Assembly: GCF_002105555.1 (NCBI RefSeq)
Contig: NZ_CP020612.1
Location: 1,232,001 to 1,296,000, forward strand
From: Paracoccus contaminans
Lineage (GTDB): Bacteria > Pseudomonadota > Alphaproteobacteria > Rhodobacterales > Rhodobacteraceae
Length of the DNA: 64,000 nt
Direction: 5' to 3'
Shown here: in pieces, positions 27,937 through 37,350 of the stretch
Layout of the letters: each line of letters opens with the position of its first letter
How positions within the stretch are numbered: the first letter of the stretch is position 1
Position numbers and translations under genes: made by a program
The notes under the pieces: model-generated
What the model was told of the DNA's origin: nothing
What the model saw: only the letters and a program-made list of their open reading frames with translations
Database searches by the model: none

Positions 27937-29252
27937 TCCGCACATTTCTTGCCGTTCTTTCGCTGACGCTGATGGCGGCCCTGCCCGCCCGCGCCATCGA
28001 CATCGCCGAGGTGACATCGCCGGGCGGAACCAGGGCCTGGCTGGTCGAGGATCACTCGATCCCCTTTGTCGCGCTCAGCATCGCGTTCCGGGGCGGGGCC
28101 TCGGTCGATGCGCCGGGCAAGCGGGGGGCGGTGAACCTGATGACCGCCTTGCTCGAGGAAGGCTCGGGCCAGCGCGACGCGACCGCCTGGGCCGAGGCGA
28201 TGGAATCGCTGGGCGCCAGCGCCGGCTTTGACGCCGGCGACGACGCCGTGACCGTCAGCCTGCGGGCGCTGAGCGAAAACCGCGACCAGGCCGCCGACCT
28301 GCTGCACGACGCCCTGACCAGCCCCAGTTTCGATCCCGCGGCGGTCGAGCGTGTGCGCGCGCAGGTCCAATCCGCCATCCGCGCCGAAGAAACCGACCCC
28401 GGCGCGATCGCGGCCACGGAACTGGCGCGGCGCGCCTGGGGCGATCACCCGTATGGCAGTTCGCTGAACGGGACGGCCGATTCGGTTGCCGGGCTGACGG
28501 TTGCCGATCTTGACGAGGCGCGCCGCCGGGTGCTGGCGCGCGACCGGGTGATCGTCTCGGCCGCGGGCGATATCGACGCGGCCGGTCTGGGCGCTCTGAT
28601 CGACCGTATCCTGGACGACCTGCCTGCCCATGCGGCCGCGCCGCTGCCGCCTGAGGCGGAGCTGCATCTTTCCGGGGCGCAGACCGTCATCGACTGGGAC
28701 AGCCCACAGACAGTCGTCGCCTTTGCCCAGCAGGGATTGCCGATGGACGATCCCGATTACTTCGCGGCCTTCGTGTTGGACCATATCCTCGGGGGCGGCG
28801 GCTTTTCGTCGCGGCTGATGGACGAGATCAGGGAAAAGCGCGGCCTGACCTATGGCGTGGGCACAGGGCTTGCCAATCAGGTGCTGGGCCACACCTGGCA
28901 AGGACAGATGGCCACGGCCAATGCCAGCACTGCCGAGGCTGTCGATCTGGTCCGCAAGGTCTGGGGCGACATCCGTAATGGCGTCACGGACAAGGAACTG
29001 GCCGATGCCAAGACCTATCTGACGGGCGAATATCCGCTGCGTTTTGACGGAAACGGCAAGATCGCGGGCATCCTGACCGGGATGCAGCTGATGGGCATGC
29101 CGCGGGACTATGTCAACACGCGCAATGCCCGGATCGAACGCGTCACCGCCGAGGATGTGCGCCGCGTGGCCCAGCGCCTACTGGACCCGGCCCGGCTGGA
29201 ATTCGTGCTGGTCGGCCGTCCCGAGGGGCTGGCCGCGCAGCCCGCGAAATGA
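27933..29252 (+). CDS. M16 family peptidase-like protein, non-catalytic
   Basis: A 439-residue M16 family partner protein with a signal peptide (cleavage near ARA-IDIA). The expected HxxEH zinc motif is replaced by NLMTALLEEG, so it has no zinc site and is the inactive half of the pair. The C-terminal motif GGGGFSSRLMDEIREKRGLTYGVG, containing the substrate-binding Arg/Tyr, is retained, which fits the model in which this subunit supplies residues for the catalytic subunit. The 4-base overlap with the upstream gene supports co-translation. Confidence 0.94.
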   Translation: MIRTFLAVLSLTLMAALPARAIDIAEVTSPGGTRAWLVEDHSIPFVALSIAFRGGASVDAPGKRGAVNLMTALLEEGSGQRDATAWAEAMESLGASAGFDAGDDAVTVSLRALSENRDQAADLLHDALTSPSFDPAAVERVRAQVQSAIRAEETDPGAIAATELARRAWGDHPYGSSLNGTADSVAGLTVADLDEARRRVLARDRVIVSAAGDIDAAGLGALIDRILDDLPAHAAAPLPPEAELHLSGAQTVIDWDSPQTVVAFAQQGLPMDDPDYFAAFVLDHILGGGGFSSRLMDEIREKRGLTYGVGTGLANQVLGHTWQGQMATANASTAEAVDLVRKVWGDIRNGVTDKELADAKTYLTGEYPLRFDGNGKIAGILTGMQLMGMPRDYVNTRNARIERVTAEDVRRVAQRLLDPARLEFVLVGRPEGLAAQPAK

Positions 29253-29253
29253 G

Positions 29254-29282
29254 AACCGCGCCCGGCGGGGGGCGCGGCTTTT
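29254..29282 (+). terminator. Intrinsic terminator
   Basis: CCGCGCCC (29256-29263) pairs with GGGCGCGG (29270-29277) and is followed by CTTTT, directly after the M16 operon's stop. It ends that operon before the oppositely oriented lipoprotein gene. Confidence 0.85.
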
Positions 29283-29303
29283 GTCAGGCGGTCTGGCCCG
29301 CTC

Positions 29304-29480
29304 TTACTTGACGCGGACCGCGCCCGAGCCGCCTAGCGCGGCACCAGCGACCGCACCCACCGGGCCGGCAACGACGGCCCCCGTGGCCGCGCCGGTCGTG
29401 GCGCGCGTGGCGGTGTTCGGCCCGCAGGCGGCCAGGGCGAGGGTTGCGGCGGCCAGCAGCGAGAGCGAAATCTTTTTCAT
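29304..29480 (-). CDS. Small glycine-zipper lipoprotein
   Basis: A 58-residue predicted lipoprotein. The signal peptide [19 protein letters not shown] ends with a lipobox (LALAAC), and the mature part is a glycine-zipper-like sequence ([22 protein letters not shown]) of the kind that inserts into or packs against membranes. ATG at 29480 is used because AAGGA lies 7-8 bases upstream; 29486 is two codons earlier. It is convergent with the M16 operon and divergent from mutL. Function is unknown; relatives are outer-membrane integrity factors. Confidence 0.85.
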   Translation of the reverse strand: MKKISLSLLAAATLALAACGPNTATRATTGAATGAVVAGPVGAVAGAALGGSGAVRVK

Positions 29481-29626
29481 GGTCATGTCCTTGTTCAGAT
29501 AAGAAAGAAGCGGATGGCGGTTCCCTAACGCACGCGGCTGGACGGGGTTTCCGCGCAAGCCGAGGTTTCCTTTATCTTGTGTCAAATCCGTTTCAGTGGG
29601 TCTTTGCAGCTGCTATATGCAGGGGT

Positions 29627-31468
29627 ATGACGCGGCGCGATCCCAACATACGTCCCATCATCCGACAGCTGGACGAGGCCGCTGCCAACCGTATCGCCGC
29701 CGGCGAGGTGGTGGAACGGCCCGCATCGGCGGTCAAGGAACTGGTCGAGAATGCGTTGGACGCGGGCGCGCGGCGCATCGAGGTGGCGATTGCCGGGGGC
29801 GGCAAGCGTCTGATCCGGGTCAGCGATGACGGCTGCGGCATGGCCCCTGATGATCTGCCGCTGGCGCTCTCGCGCCATGCCACGTCCAAGATCAACGGAT
29901 CAGACCTGATGGCCATCCACAGCTTCGGCTTTCGCGGCGAGGCGCTGCCCAGCCTGGGGGCGGTGGGGCGGCTGGCGATCACCAGCCGCGCCGTCGGCAG
30001 CGAAGCAGCCCGGATCGAGGTTGACGGCGGCCAGATCGGTGCCCCCCGCCCCGCCGCGCGCAACCGCGGCACCACGGTCGAGCTGCGCGATCTGTTCTGC
30101 GCCACGCCCGCGCGGCTCAAGTTCCTGCGCGGCGACCGGGCCGAGACGCAGGCCATCGCCGAGGTCATGCGCCGGCTGGCGATGGCCGAACCCGCCGTCG
30201 CCCTGATCCTGACGGACGAGGATGACGGGCGCATCCTGTTTCGCGCCGATGCCGAACCCGGCGATGGGGCCGAGGCCCTGGCCGCGCGCATCGGCCGGGT
30301 GATGGGGCGCGATTTCCTGGACAACGCCATCACGCTGGATGCCCGGCGCGACGGGCTGGGGCTGGGCGGGCTTGCCGCGCTGCCGACCTATTCGCGCGGG
30401 GCTGCGGTGGCGCAGCATCTTTACGTCAACGGCCGCCCGGTGCGCGACAGGCTGCTGACCGGGGCGCTGCGGGCCGGCTATTTCGACGTGCTGGCGGCAG
30501 GCCGGCATCCGGCGGCGGTGCTGTTCATCGACTGCGAACCGCAGGGGGTGGATGTGAATGTCCATCCCGCCAAGGCCGAGGTGCGATTCCGCGAACCCGA
30601 TGCGGCGCGCGGGCTGGTCGTGTCGGCCCTGCGGCATGCGCTTGCCGGGGCAGGGCACCGCGCCGCGACCACGGGGGGCGCTGCGGCGCTGGCCGCGGCC
30701 CGTCCCGCGCAGGGCGTTTCCCCCGCGCCGGCAGCCCTTGCAGCGGCCTGGGCCGCCCAGGCGCCGCTGGACGCCGCGCCCCCCGGCGCTGCGGCAGGCT
30801 TTGCCGAAGGCGCCGCCGGAATCAGCGCCGCCGAGATGGCCGGGCCCTTTGCCCCCGTTGCGGCCCGCGTCGAGGATGGGGCCGGAACAGCAAACGCCCC
30901 CCTGGGGGCTGCACGCGCGCAGCTGCATGAAAACTGGATCATCGCCCAGACCGCGGATGGCATCGTGATCGTCGACCAGCATGCCGCGCATGAACGGCTG
31001 GTCTATGAACGGCTCAAGGCGCAGGCCGCCGCCGCGCGTGTGCCCGCCCAGGCGCTGCTGATCCCCCAGATCGTCGATCTGGGCGACGGGGCTGCTGCCC
31101 TGCTTGCCGCGGCTGCGGAGCTGGACCGGCTGGGCCTGGTGATCGAGCCTTTCGGCCCCGGCTGCGTTGCCGTGCGCGAGATGCCGGCGGCGCTGGGCCA
31201 GGCCGATGCCGCGGCGCTGCTGCGCGACATCGCGGATGATCTGGCCGAACAGGGCGCCTCGGACCGGCTGCAATCGCGCATCGACGCGGTCCTGTCCTCG
31301 ATGGCCTGCCACGGATCGGTCAGGTCGGGACGGCGCATGACCGCCGAGGAAATGAACGCCCTGCTGCGCGAGATGGAGCGCACGCCCCGTTCGGGCCAGT
31401 GCAACCATGGCCGCCCGACATGGATCGAGCTCAAGCTGGCGGATATCGAGCGGCTGTTCGGCCGCTGA
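29627..31468 (+). CDS. mutL: DNA mismatch repair protein MutL (endonuclease type)
   Basis: A 613-residue mismatch-repair protein. The N-terminal GHKL ATPase domain has [34 protein letters not shown] and FRGEALPS. The C-terminal dimerisation domain carries [12 protein letters not shown] and CNHGRPT, the metal-binding motifs of nicking MutL proteins, as expected for a genome lacking MutH. The linker (about residues 340-420) is Ala/Pro-rich. The start at 29627 follows AGGGG closely. It ends 29 bases before the convergent sugar dehydrogenase gene. Confidence 0.98.
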   Translation: MTRRDPNIRPIIRQLDEAAANRIAAGEVVERPASAVKELVENALDAGARRIEVAIAGGGKRLIRVSDDGCGMAPDDLPLALSRHATSKINGSDLMAIHSFGFRGEALPSLGAVGRLAITSRAVGSEAARIEVDGGQIGAPRPAARNRGTTVELRDLFCATPARLKFLRGDRAETQAIAEVMRRLAMAEPAVALILTDEDDGRILFRADAEPGDGAEALAARIGRVMGRDFLDNAITLDARRDGLGLGGLAALPTYSRGAAVAQHLYVNGRPVRDRLLTGALRAGYFDVLAAGRHPAAVLFIDCEPQGVDVNVHPAKAEVRFREPDAARGLVVSALRHALAGAGHRAATTGGAAALAAARPAQGVSPAPAALAAAWAAQAPLDAAPPGAAAGFAEGAAGISAAEMAGPFAPVAARVEDGAGTANAPLGAARAQLHENWIIAQTADGIVIVDQHAAHERLVYERLKAQAAAARVPAQALLIPQIVDLGDGAAALLAAAAELDRLGLVIEPFGPGCVAVREMPAALGQADAAALLRDIADDLAEQGASDRLQSRIDAVLSSMACHGSVRSGRRMTAEEMNALLREMERTPRSGQCNHGRPTWIELKLADIERLFGR

Positions 31469-31496
31469 TGCGCGCCCCGTTCAGGGGCCAGGCGGG

Positions 31497-32690
31497 TCAG
31501 CGGCTGATGCGGATCAAAGCGCCGTTTTCCGCATCCGTCAGGATCATGACCGCCCCGTCCTGCGCCACCGCCACGTCGCGCACGCGCCCGATGCCGCGCA
31601 GATGGCGCGCCTCGCCCGCCACCCTGTCGCCGTCCAGATGCAGACGCACCAGCGCCTGCCCAGCCAGCCCGCCGGTCAGGATGTCCCCCCGCCATTCAGG
31701 GAACATCGCCCCGTCATAGAACAGCATGCCGGAAGGGGCGATCACCGGATCCCAGTAATAGACCGGCTGTTCCATCCCGGCGCGCGCGGTGATCCCCTCG
31801 TTGATGGGCCGGCCGCTGTAATCCTCGCCATAGGTGATGACCGGCCAGCCATAGTTGCGTCCGGGCTGGATGCGGTTCAGCTCGTCCCCGCCGCGGGGAC
31901 CATGCTCGATCGTCCACAGCCGGCCGCGCCCGTCCAGCGCCGCGGCCTGCACGTTGCGCAGCCCCTTGGCCCATGTTTCCGGCAGGCCCATCCCCGCGCC
32001 CATCGGTGCCCCGGTCAGCGCGTCGATATGGACGATCTTGCCAAGATGGTTGTCATCGCGCTGGGCGCTGTCCCTGATGGGCCGGTCCGACCGCTCGCCC
32101 AATGTCACGAACAGCCCGCCCTTGCCGTCCAGCACCAGGCGGCTGCCGAAATGGTTGCGGCCATCATAGACGGGAACCTGCGCAAAGATGCGCCTGACCC
32201 CTTCCAGCCAGGTGCCATCCGCCGACAGCGTGCCGGTGGCGACGGCAGTGTGATTGCCCCCCGGCGCGGGCGCGGCATAGCTGATCCAGACCCGGCGGTC
32301 GCGGGCAAAATCGGGGCCGACGATCACGTCCAGCAGGCCGCCCTGGCCCTTGGCCGATACGGCGGGCAACCCGCCGATCGGGCGCGACAGCGCGCCATCG
32401 CGGCCTGCCAGCCGCAGCCGCCCCGCGCGTTCGGTCACCAGCCATGAGCCATCGGGCAACGCCGCCAGCCCCCAGGGGTGGTTCAGCCCGTCCACCAGCA
32501 TCGTTTTCTTCAGCGCGATATCATCCGCAAGCACTGGGGCGCGGGTCTGGCCGGGGAAGGCCGGGGTCTGCGCGGCCGCATTCGGGGGCGCGGCGTTGAA
32601 ATCGCCCCCGGCGTTCTGGGCAAGCCCCGCCGCAGCAGACAGGGCCAGCGCGACCGCGGCGGATGCAGGAATGCGGCTGAAAGCGGACAT
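31497..32690 (-). CDS. PQQ-dependent sugar dehydrogenase-like protein
   Basis: A 397-residue exported protein of the soluble aldose (PQQ) dehydrogenase family, similar to E. coli YliI. It has a signal peptide (about residues 1-24) and a six-bladed propeller signature: HPWGLAALPDGSWLVTERAGRL, GLLDVIVGPDFA, WTIEHGPRGGDELN and NYGWPVITYG. The substrate is likely an aldose in the periplasm, but that is inference. A short Ala/Pro-rich segment follows the signal peptide. It is convergent with mutL. Confidence 0.92.
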   Translation of the reverse strand: MSAFSRIPASAAVALALSAAAGLAQNAGGDFNAAPPNAAAQTPAFPGQTRAPVLADDIALKKTMLVDGLNHPWGLAALPDGSWLVTERAGRLRLAGRDGALSRPIGGLPAVSAKGQGGLLDVIVGPDFARDRRVWISYAAPAPGGNHTAVATGTLSADGTWLEGVRRIFAQVPVYDGRNHFGSRLVLDGKGGLFVTLGERSDRPIRDSAQRDDNHLGKIVHIDALTGAPMGAGMGLPETWAKGLRNVQAAALDGRGRLWTIEHGPRGGDELNRIQPGRNYGWPVITYGEDYSGRPINEGITARAGMEQPVYYWDPVIAPSGMLFYDGAMFPEWRGDILTGGLAGQALVRLHLDGDRVAGEARHLRGIGRVRDVAVAQDGAVMILTDAENGALIRISR

Positions 32691-32752
32691 GGCGCGGCCT
32701 TCCTCGCTCTGGCAGGTCTTGCCCTAACGCGGCGGCGGGCGCGGCGTTCCTG

Positions 32753-33895
32753 TCAGGCTGTTGCCAGATGGTTCACCCGTGCCATGTGATCGGCGATTTC
32801 ACCCACCTCGACCAGCCAGTGGCCGACAAGGTCTGGATCGTCCGGCGCCGCATGCACGCCGGGGGGCAGGCGGCCCTCCAGCACCGCCTCGACCGCCAGC
32901 GCCACCGGCGTCGAGACAAGCTGCGCCATGGCGCTGCCGCCGGCATTGCCGCGCGCGTCCAGCACCCATTCCTTGTCGAACACGGCCGCGCCGTCCCGCC
33001 GGGCCGACAGGCGCACGAACAGGACCACGCGGTCGGGCTCGCCCTCGGCATAGGCGTGTTCGGCCCACAGCCGGTCGGCCATCTCGGCAAGCTGCGCATC
33101 GCCCTCGGGACCGGCCAGACGCTCGACCGCGGCGAACACATTCGCCCATGCCTCGGCCCAGCCCTTCATGCGGATGGTCCCGCGGACAAAGTCCTGCACC
33201 CGCCATTCCGGATCGAGCCCGTATTGGGCCACGAAGGCGGCGGAATCGCGGTTGGGATAGACCTCGAACCGTTCGGGCACGGGCAGCGGTGCATCATAGG
33301 CATCGATCGCGTGCCAGGGCCGCTGCACCTCGCGCAGTGCCCCATCGCGGATCGAGCGCGACGGCGAGCGCAGCGCCCGCAGCACCCCCAGCGGCGACCA
33401 CGAGAACTTGTAGCGGAAGGTATTGGGATAGCTGGGGATGCCGCCGCAATAGCTTGTGAAGCTGACCGTGTCGCCGGCGCGGGCGATCTGGCGATAATCG
33501 GCGACCAGCTCATGCGCCATCAGATGGTCGATGCCTGGGTCCAGCCCCACCTCGTTGACGAGGGCGACGCCGGCATCCCTGGCGGCCTGATCCAGCGCGG
33601 CCATCTCAGGCGAGATATAGGACGAGCTGACGAAGCTTGCCCCCTTGTCCAGGCAGATCCGCGCCAGCGGAACATGCCGGTCGGCCGGCAGCATCGATAC
33701 GACCACATCGCCCGCCTGCACCGCCCCGGCAAGGGCCGGCAGGGAATAGCTGCGGATGTCGGTCGCCAGATCGCCCACCGCGGCGCGCGCCTTGTCCGGG
33801 GTGCGGTTCCAGACCGCGACCGGCACGTTCCCCGCCAGCAGCCGGCGCAGCCCGGGAATTGCAGACAGTCCGGTCCCCACCCAGTGGATCGTCAT
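32753..33895 (-). CDS. Saccharopine dehydrogenase family protein (glutamate-forming type)
   Basis: A 380-residue NAD(P)-binding protein of the saccharopine dehydrogenase family, Lys9-like. The N-terminal Rossmann fold shows IHWVGTGLSAIPGLRRLLAG, and DVVVSMLPADRHVPLARICLDKGASFVSSSYISPEM and VNEVGLDPGIDHLMAHEL fit the family. It is expected to convert saccharopine to glutamate and aminoadipate semialdehyde, the second step of lysine breakdown by this route. Its start overlaps the stop of the first saccharopine dehydrogenase by 4 bases, so the two steps are encoded together. Confidence 0.9.
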   Translation of the reverse strand: MTIHWVGTGLSAIPGLRRLLAGNVPVAVWNRTPDKARAAVGDLATDIRSYSLPALAGAVQAGDVVVSMLPADRHVPLARICLDKGASFVSSSYISPEMAALDQAARDAGVALVNEVGLDPGIDHLMAHELVADYRQIARAGDTVSFTSYCGGIPSYPNTFRYKFSWSPLGVLRALRSPSRSIRDGALREVQRPWHAIDAYDAPLPVPERFEVYPNRDSAAFVAQYGLDPEWRVQDFVRGTIRMKGWAEAWANVFAAVERLAGPEGDAQLAEMADRLWAEHAYAEGEPDRVVLFVRLSARRDGAAVFDKEWVLDARGNAGGSAMAQLVSTPVALAVEAVLEGRLPPGVHAAPDDPDLVGHWLVEVGEIADHMARVNHLATA

Positions 33896-34953
33896 GGCGA
33901 AAGCCCTTTCAGATGCGTCTCGTATGTTGCTGCGGCCCGCCCCCAGGGGCCGGTATCGATAGCGTCCAGCTGCTGCAGCACAGGCAGCAGCTGCCCGGCA
34001 TAGTCGCGGCTTGATTCGCGCGGCAGCATCGAGGGCAGGTTGTCGATCGCCGTCACGTCGAGGGGCGGGCGTTCGGCCACGCGCAGCGCCGGGCTGTCCC
34101 AGCTCGTGGTGCGGTCATAGACCTTGATGGGGGAAAACGCGCTGGTCGGATCGCAGGCGATATCCCCGATCACCGTCAGGTTTCGGCCCGGATTGACCGC
34201 GCTTTCGGGCACGAATACCGGGCATCCGGGCTGGGCGAGGATGCAGTTCAAAAAGACCTCATGCACCAGGATTTCCGGGAACGGCCCCCCATGGGCGGTT
34301 TCGGCCATGTCCCATTTGGTCACCCGAACGCCCATTTCGGCGCACAGGTCGGCCGCCCCGGTGCCGACCCGCCCCTTGGCGCCGATCACGATGGCGCGCG
34401 GGCGCGGCCTGCCGGTCGCATCAAGCTCGGCCCGCAGCTCCGCCGCCAGCGCGTCCTTGCCCGGATAGGTGCCGACCGGTCCGCAAAGGCCGCCCCGCGC
34501 CTGCGCCGCCCAGCATTTCAGCGCCACGGCCGCCCCCGCATAGCCCGCCCAATAGCCGAAGGCCGCCAGCCTGCGGCCCTGTTCGTCCACCAGGTATTCC
34601 AGATCGTAAAGCCGGCCCCCGCCCGCACGGAACCGGCGCAGCAGCACCTGCCCGTCGGGCTGGCCCTTGAAGGCATGGCCGAACATGATGTGGCGGTGGC
34701 GCAGGGGCGTGCCATCCTCGGGCAGTTCCTTGAGGCCCAGGATGATGGCGTCGTCGGGGGCATCCACCCACGAGCCTTCGGGCGCGATGGCGGCGCCGGC
34801 GGCGCGGTAATCCGCAGTGGGGATGACGCGGCGGGGGCTGTCCTCGACCGTGACGCGAAAGCCGCGGCGGGCCAGGTCGCGCACGCCCTCGGGGGTGATG
34901 CCCACCCGATCCTCGTTGGGGCGGCTTTCCGCCCGGACCCACAGATGCGTCAT
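33892..34953 (-). CDS. Saccharopine dehydrogenase, lysine-forming type
   Basis: A 353-residue Lys1-like saccharopine dehydrogenase. Family motifs include RAESRPNEDRVGITPEGVRDL at the N-terminus, LGLKELPEDGTPL, and GPVGTYPGKDAL; the dinucleotide-binding region is AIVIGAKGRVGTGAADLCAEMG. It interconverts lysine plus 2-oxoglutarate with saccharopine using NAD. I start it at 34953 (MTHLWVRAE), where the family alignment begins. It lies 34 bases downstream of the NlpC/P60 gene and overlaps the partner enzyme by 4 bases. This is a catabolic module of a type known in Roseobacter relatives. Confidence 0.93.
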   Translation of the reverse strand: MTHLWVRAESRPNEDRVGITPEGVRDLARRGFRVTVEDSPRRVIPTADYRAAGAAIAPEGSWVDAPDDAIILGLKELPEDGTPLRHRHIMFGHAFKGQPDGQVLLRRFRAGGGRLYDLEYLVDEQGRRLAAFGYWAGYAGAAVALKCWAAQARGGLCGPVGTYPGKDALAAELRAELDATGRPRPRAIVIGAKGRVGTGAADLCAEMGVRVTKWDMAETAHGGPFPEILVHEVFLNCILAQPGCPVFVPESAVNPGRNLTVIGDIACDPTSAFSPIKVYDRTTSWDSPALRVAERPPLDVTAIDNLPSMLPRESSRDYAGQLLPVLQQLDAIDTGPWGRAAATYETHLKGLSP

Positions 34954-34987
34954 GGAAGGAACCCCGCTTTCGGCCGCTGATGCAGGC

Positions 34988-35818
34988 TTACGGAAAGGCG
35001 ATGCGCCCGTCCAGCGCAGGCCGGCGCGCGCCGAGAAAGGGCCCGTCGCCCGCCGCCTCGATCCGCGCGATGGCGGCGGCGATGTCCTCGGTGACGACCG
35101 ACATCGTCCAGGCGGTCGCATGGATCATGGTGCGCCCGTCCAGCGCCATGGCCACATGGCCAGGCCAGAACAGCAGATCGCCGCGCCCGATCGCCGGGCT
35201 TTCGGGAAAGGCCGCGCATTGCAGGTCGCTGTCACCGGGGCAGGCGATGGCGCAGGCGTGCAGCGCCGCCTGCACCAGCCCCGAACAGTCGATCCCGCCG
35301 CGGCTGTTGCCGCCCCACAGATAGGGTGTGCCCAGCAGGCTTTGCGCCACGGTCGCCGGATCGCGCGCCGGCGCATCCGACAGATGGGCAAGCGGGACAT
35401 AGCCGCCATCCTCCAGCCGGGCAAAGCGTCCTTCGGTTGCCAGAACGCTCAGGCGGCAGCCCATCGACAGGCCGATCCGTTCGCCCTGCTTGAAATCGGG
35501 CGCGGGATAGACATGGCTGGCAGGGGCCCCGACGCGGTGCGTCACCGGCGGCCGCGCCGCCGTCAGGGCGGCGGCGATCACCCAGCCGCAATAGCCGTCC
35601 GCCTCGGCCCGGATAAAGGCCCAGCCGTCCCGCTGTTCGATCACCGTCACGTCGGCGCCCAGCAGCAACTGGCGGTCGCGCGCCCCGCCCGGCGCCCGGC
35701 GCAGATCGGTCAGCGCGGCGGCGATGCGCATGGGGGCGCCGTCCGTGACCGCGGGGCGCTCAAGGTCCCAGCCTGCCAGCGCCACCCGATCGGTGGCCGG
35801 GGTCAGACGGCGGTCCAT
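34988..35818 (-). CDS. NlpC/P60 family cell-wall hydrolase with SH3-like domain
   Basis: A 276-residue peptidoglycan hydrolase. The N-terminal ~140 residues form bacterial SH3-like modules (DVTVIEQRDGWAFIRAEADGYCGWV). The C-terminal NlpC/P60 domain has the catalytic cysteine in GGIDCSGLVQAAL, the histidine in WPGHVAMALDG and a further His in TMIHATAW. There is no obvious signal peptide, which is usual for this Rhodobacterales subgroup. The start codon overlaps the stop of the M17 aminopeptidase gene in TGATG, so the two are coupled; murein-peptide salvage is a reasonable shared role. Confidence 0.92.
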   Translation of the reverse strand: MDRRLTPATDRVALAGWDLERPAVTDGAPMRIAAALTDLRRAPGGARDRQLLLGADVTVIEQRDGWAFIRAEADGYCGWVIAAALTAARPPVTHRVGAPASHVYPAPDFKQGERIGLSMGCRLSVLATEGRFARLEDGGYVPLAHLSDAPARDPATVAQSLLGTPYLWGGNSRGGIDCSGLVQAALHACAIACPGDSDLQCAAFPESPAIGRGDLLFWPGHVAMALDGRTMIHATAWTMSVVTEDIAAAIARIEAAGDGPFLGARRPALDGRIAFP

Positions 35819-37206
35819 CAGACGATCCGGGGCAGGGCGTGCAGGATTGCCCGCATCCCCTGTCCCGCCCCGCCCTTGGGCCTGCCCGGCGCAGCCGCGG
35901 GCTGCCAGCCGTAGATATCGAAATGCGCATAGATACCTGCGCCCGCGGCAAAGCGGCGCAGGAACAGCGCCGCCGTGATCGCCCCCGCGAACCCGCCCGA
36001 GGGCGCGTTGTCCAGATCGGCGATGGCCGGCTCGATCATCGCCTCATAGGGTTCCCAGAACGGCATCCGCCAGATCGGGTCGGCGTGATCGCGCCCGGCA
36101 CGGAACAAGGCCTCCGCCGCCGCATCGTCATCGCAGAAGAACGGCGGCAGGTCCGGCCCAAGGGCTACCCGCGCCGCCCCGGTCAGGGTCGCCATGCTAA
36201 CCATCAGCGCCGGCCGCGCCTCGGCCCCATAGGCCAGCGCGTCGGCCAGGATCAGGCGCCCCTCGGCATCGGTGTTGTTGATCTCGACGGTCAGCCCCTT
36301 GCGGCTGGTCAGCACGTCGCCGGGGCGGAAACTGTCCGGGCCGACGCTGTTTTCCACCGCCGGGATCAGCACCCGCAGCCCGCCGGCACGGCCCATGCGC
36401 GCCAGAGTCTCGGCCAGGCCCAGCACATTGGCCGCCCCGCCCATGTCCTTCTTCATCAGCAACATGGATGCGGACGGCTTGATGTCGAGGCCACCTGTGT
36501 CAAAGCACACGCCCTTGCCGACCAGCGTGACCGCCGGTCCCTCGCCCCTAAAGCGCAGGTCGATCAGGCGCGGCGCGCGCCCCGGTCCTGCCGCCCGGCC
36601 CACGGCGGCGATCATCGGAAACCCCTGGGCCAACGCGCTGCCCGCGACCACATCCACCGCCGCGCCATGCCGCGCTGCCAGATCGCGCGCCGCCTGTTCC
36701 AGATCCGCCGGTCCCATGTCGGATGCCGGCGTGTTGATCAGATCGCGCGCCAGATATTCGCCTGCTGCCATCGCCAGCAGCGCCGCGCGGTCAACCCCCT
36801 CGGGGCAGACCAGCCGCGCCGCGGGCGGCTCGGCCGCCTTGTAGCGCGCGAAGCGATACTGCGCGAACAGCCAGCCCAGTGCCGCCTGAGCCATGTCATG
36901 GCCCTGGGGTGCGCCGGCGATGCGCCAGGCCCCCGCGGGCAGGGCCTCGGCCGCGCGCGCCAGCGCAAAGCGTTCGCGCGGCGGCCGGCCTGCCGGCTCG
37001 GCAGCCCTGCCAAGCCCGAACAGCGCGCCCGCAACCCCTCCCTCGCCCGGCAGCAGGCACAGCTGCCCCGCCTTGCCGGCAAAGCCGCTCGCCTCCGCAA
37101 AGCCGCGATCCACGCCCTCGGGCCAGACCGGCCCGTCCTCGCCCTGCGGCACCAGCCACAGGGGGCGGCTCCGGGCGGATTGGGGGGCAAACTCTGGTTC
37201 GGTCAT
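35818..37206 (-). CDS. Leucyl aminopeptidase (M17 family)
   Basis: A 462-residue M17 zinc aminopeptidase that removes N-terminal residues from peptides. The metal-binding regions are VGKGVCFDTGGLDIKPSASM, MKKDMGGAAN and NNTDAEGRLILADAL, all intact. I start it at 37206 (MTEPEFAPQSA), where the family-like N-terminal domain begins. It is the first gene of a minus-strand unit with the NlpC/P60 hydrolase and the saccharopine dehydrogenases, so it may feed amino acids from peptide recycling into that pathway, which is inference from order only. Confidence 0.93.
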   Translation of the reverse strand: MTEPEFAPQSARSRPLWLVPQGEDGPVWPEGVDRGFAEASGFAGKAGQLCLLPGEGGVAGALFGLGRAAEPAGRPPRERFALARAAEALPAGAWRIAGAPQGHDMAQAALGWLFAQYRFARYKAAEPPAARLVCPEGVDRAALLAMAAGEYLARDLINTPASDMGPADLEQAARDLAARHGAAVDVVAGSALAQGFPMIAAVGRAAGPGRAPRLIDLRFRGEGPAVTLVGKGVCFDTGGLDIKPSASMLLMKKDMGGAANVLGLAETLARMGRAGGLRVLIPAVENSVGPDSFRPGDVLTSRKGLTVEINNTDAEGRLILADALAYGAEARPALMVSMATLTGAARVALGPDLPPFFCDDDAAAEALFRAGRDHADPIWRMPFWEPYEAMIEPAIADLDNAPSGGFAGAITAALFLRRFAAGAGIYAHFDIYGWQPAAAPGRPKGGAGQGMRAILHALPRIV

Positions 37207-37220
37207 GACGCGCTCCTGCT

Positions 37221-37273
37221 CATCTTCGGTCCGCAAATATCCCGCGGGGGTCCGGGGGCGCGAAGCCCCCGGC
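37221..37273 (-). repeat. Dispersed hairpin repeat, copy 3
   Basis: Between the divergent aminopeptidase and asd genes. Stem CCGGGGGC (37252-37259) pairs with GCCCCCGG (37265-37272) around a GCGAA loop; the core, read on the minus strand, is GGATATTTGCGGACCGAAG-like with a CGGGATATTTGC variant. It lies close to the aminopeptidase start, so it might be part of its leader. Confidence 0.8.
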
Positions 37274-37350
37274 TGCGGCGAACCCCCCGTATTCACTTTC
37301 CCCTCGCTTTCCGCTAAGCGCGGCCGGCTGAAAGCGAAAGGATTCCCCAG

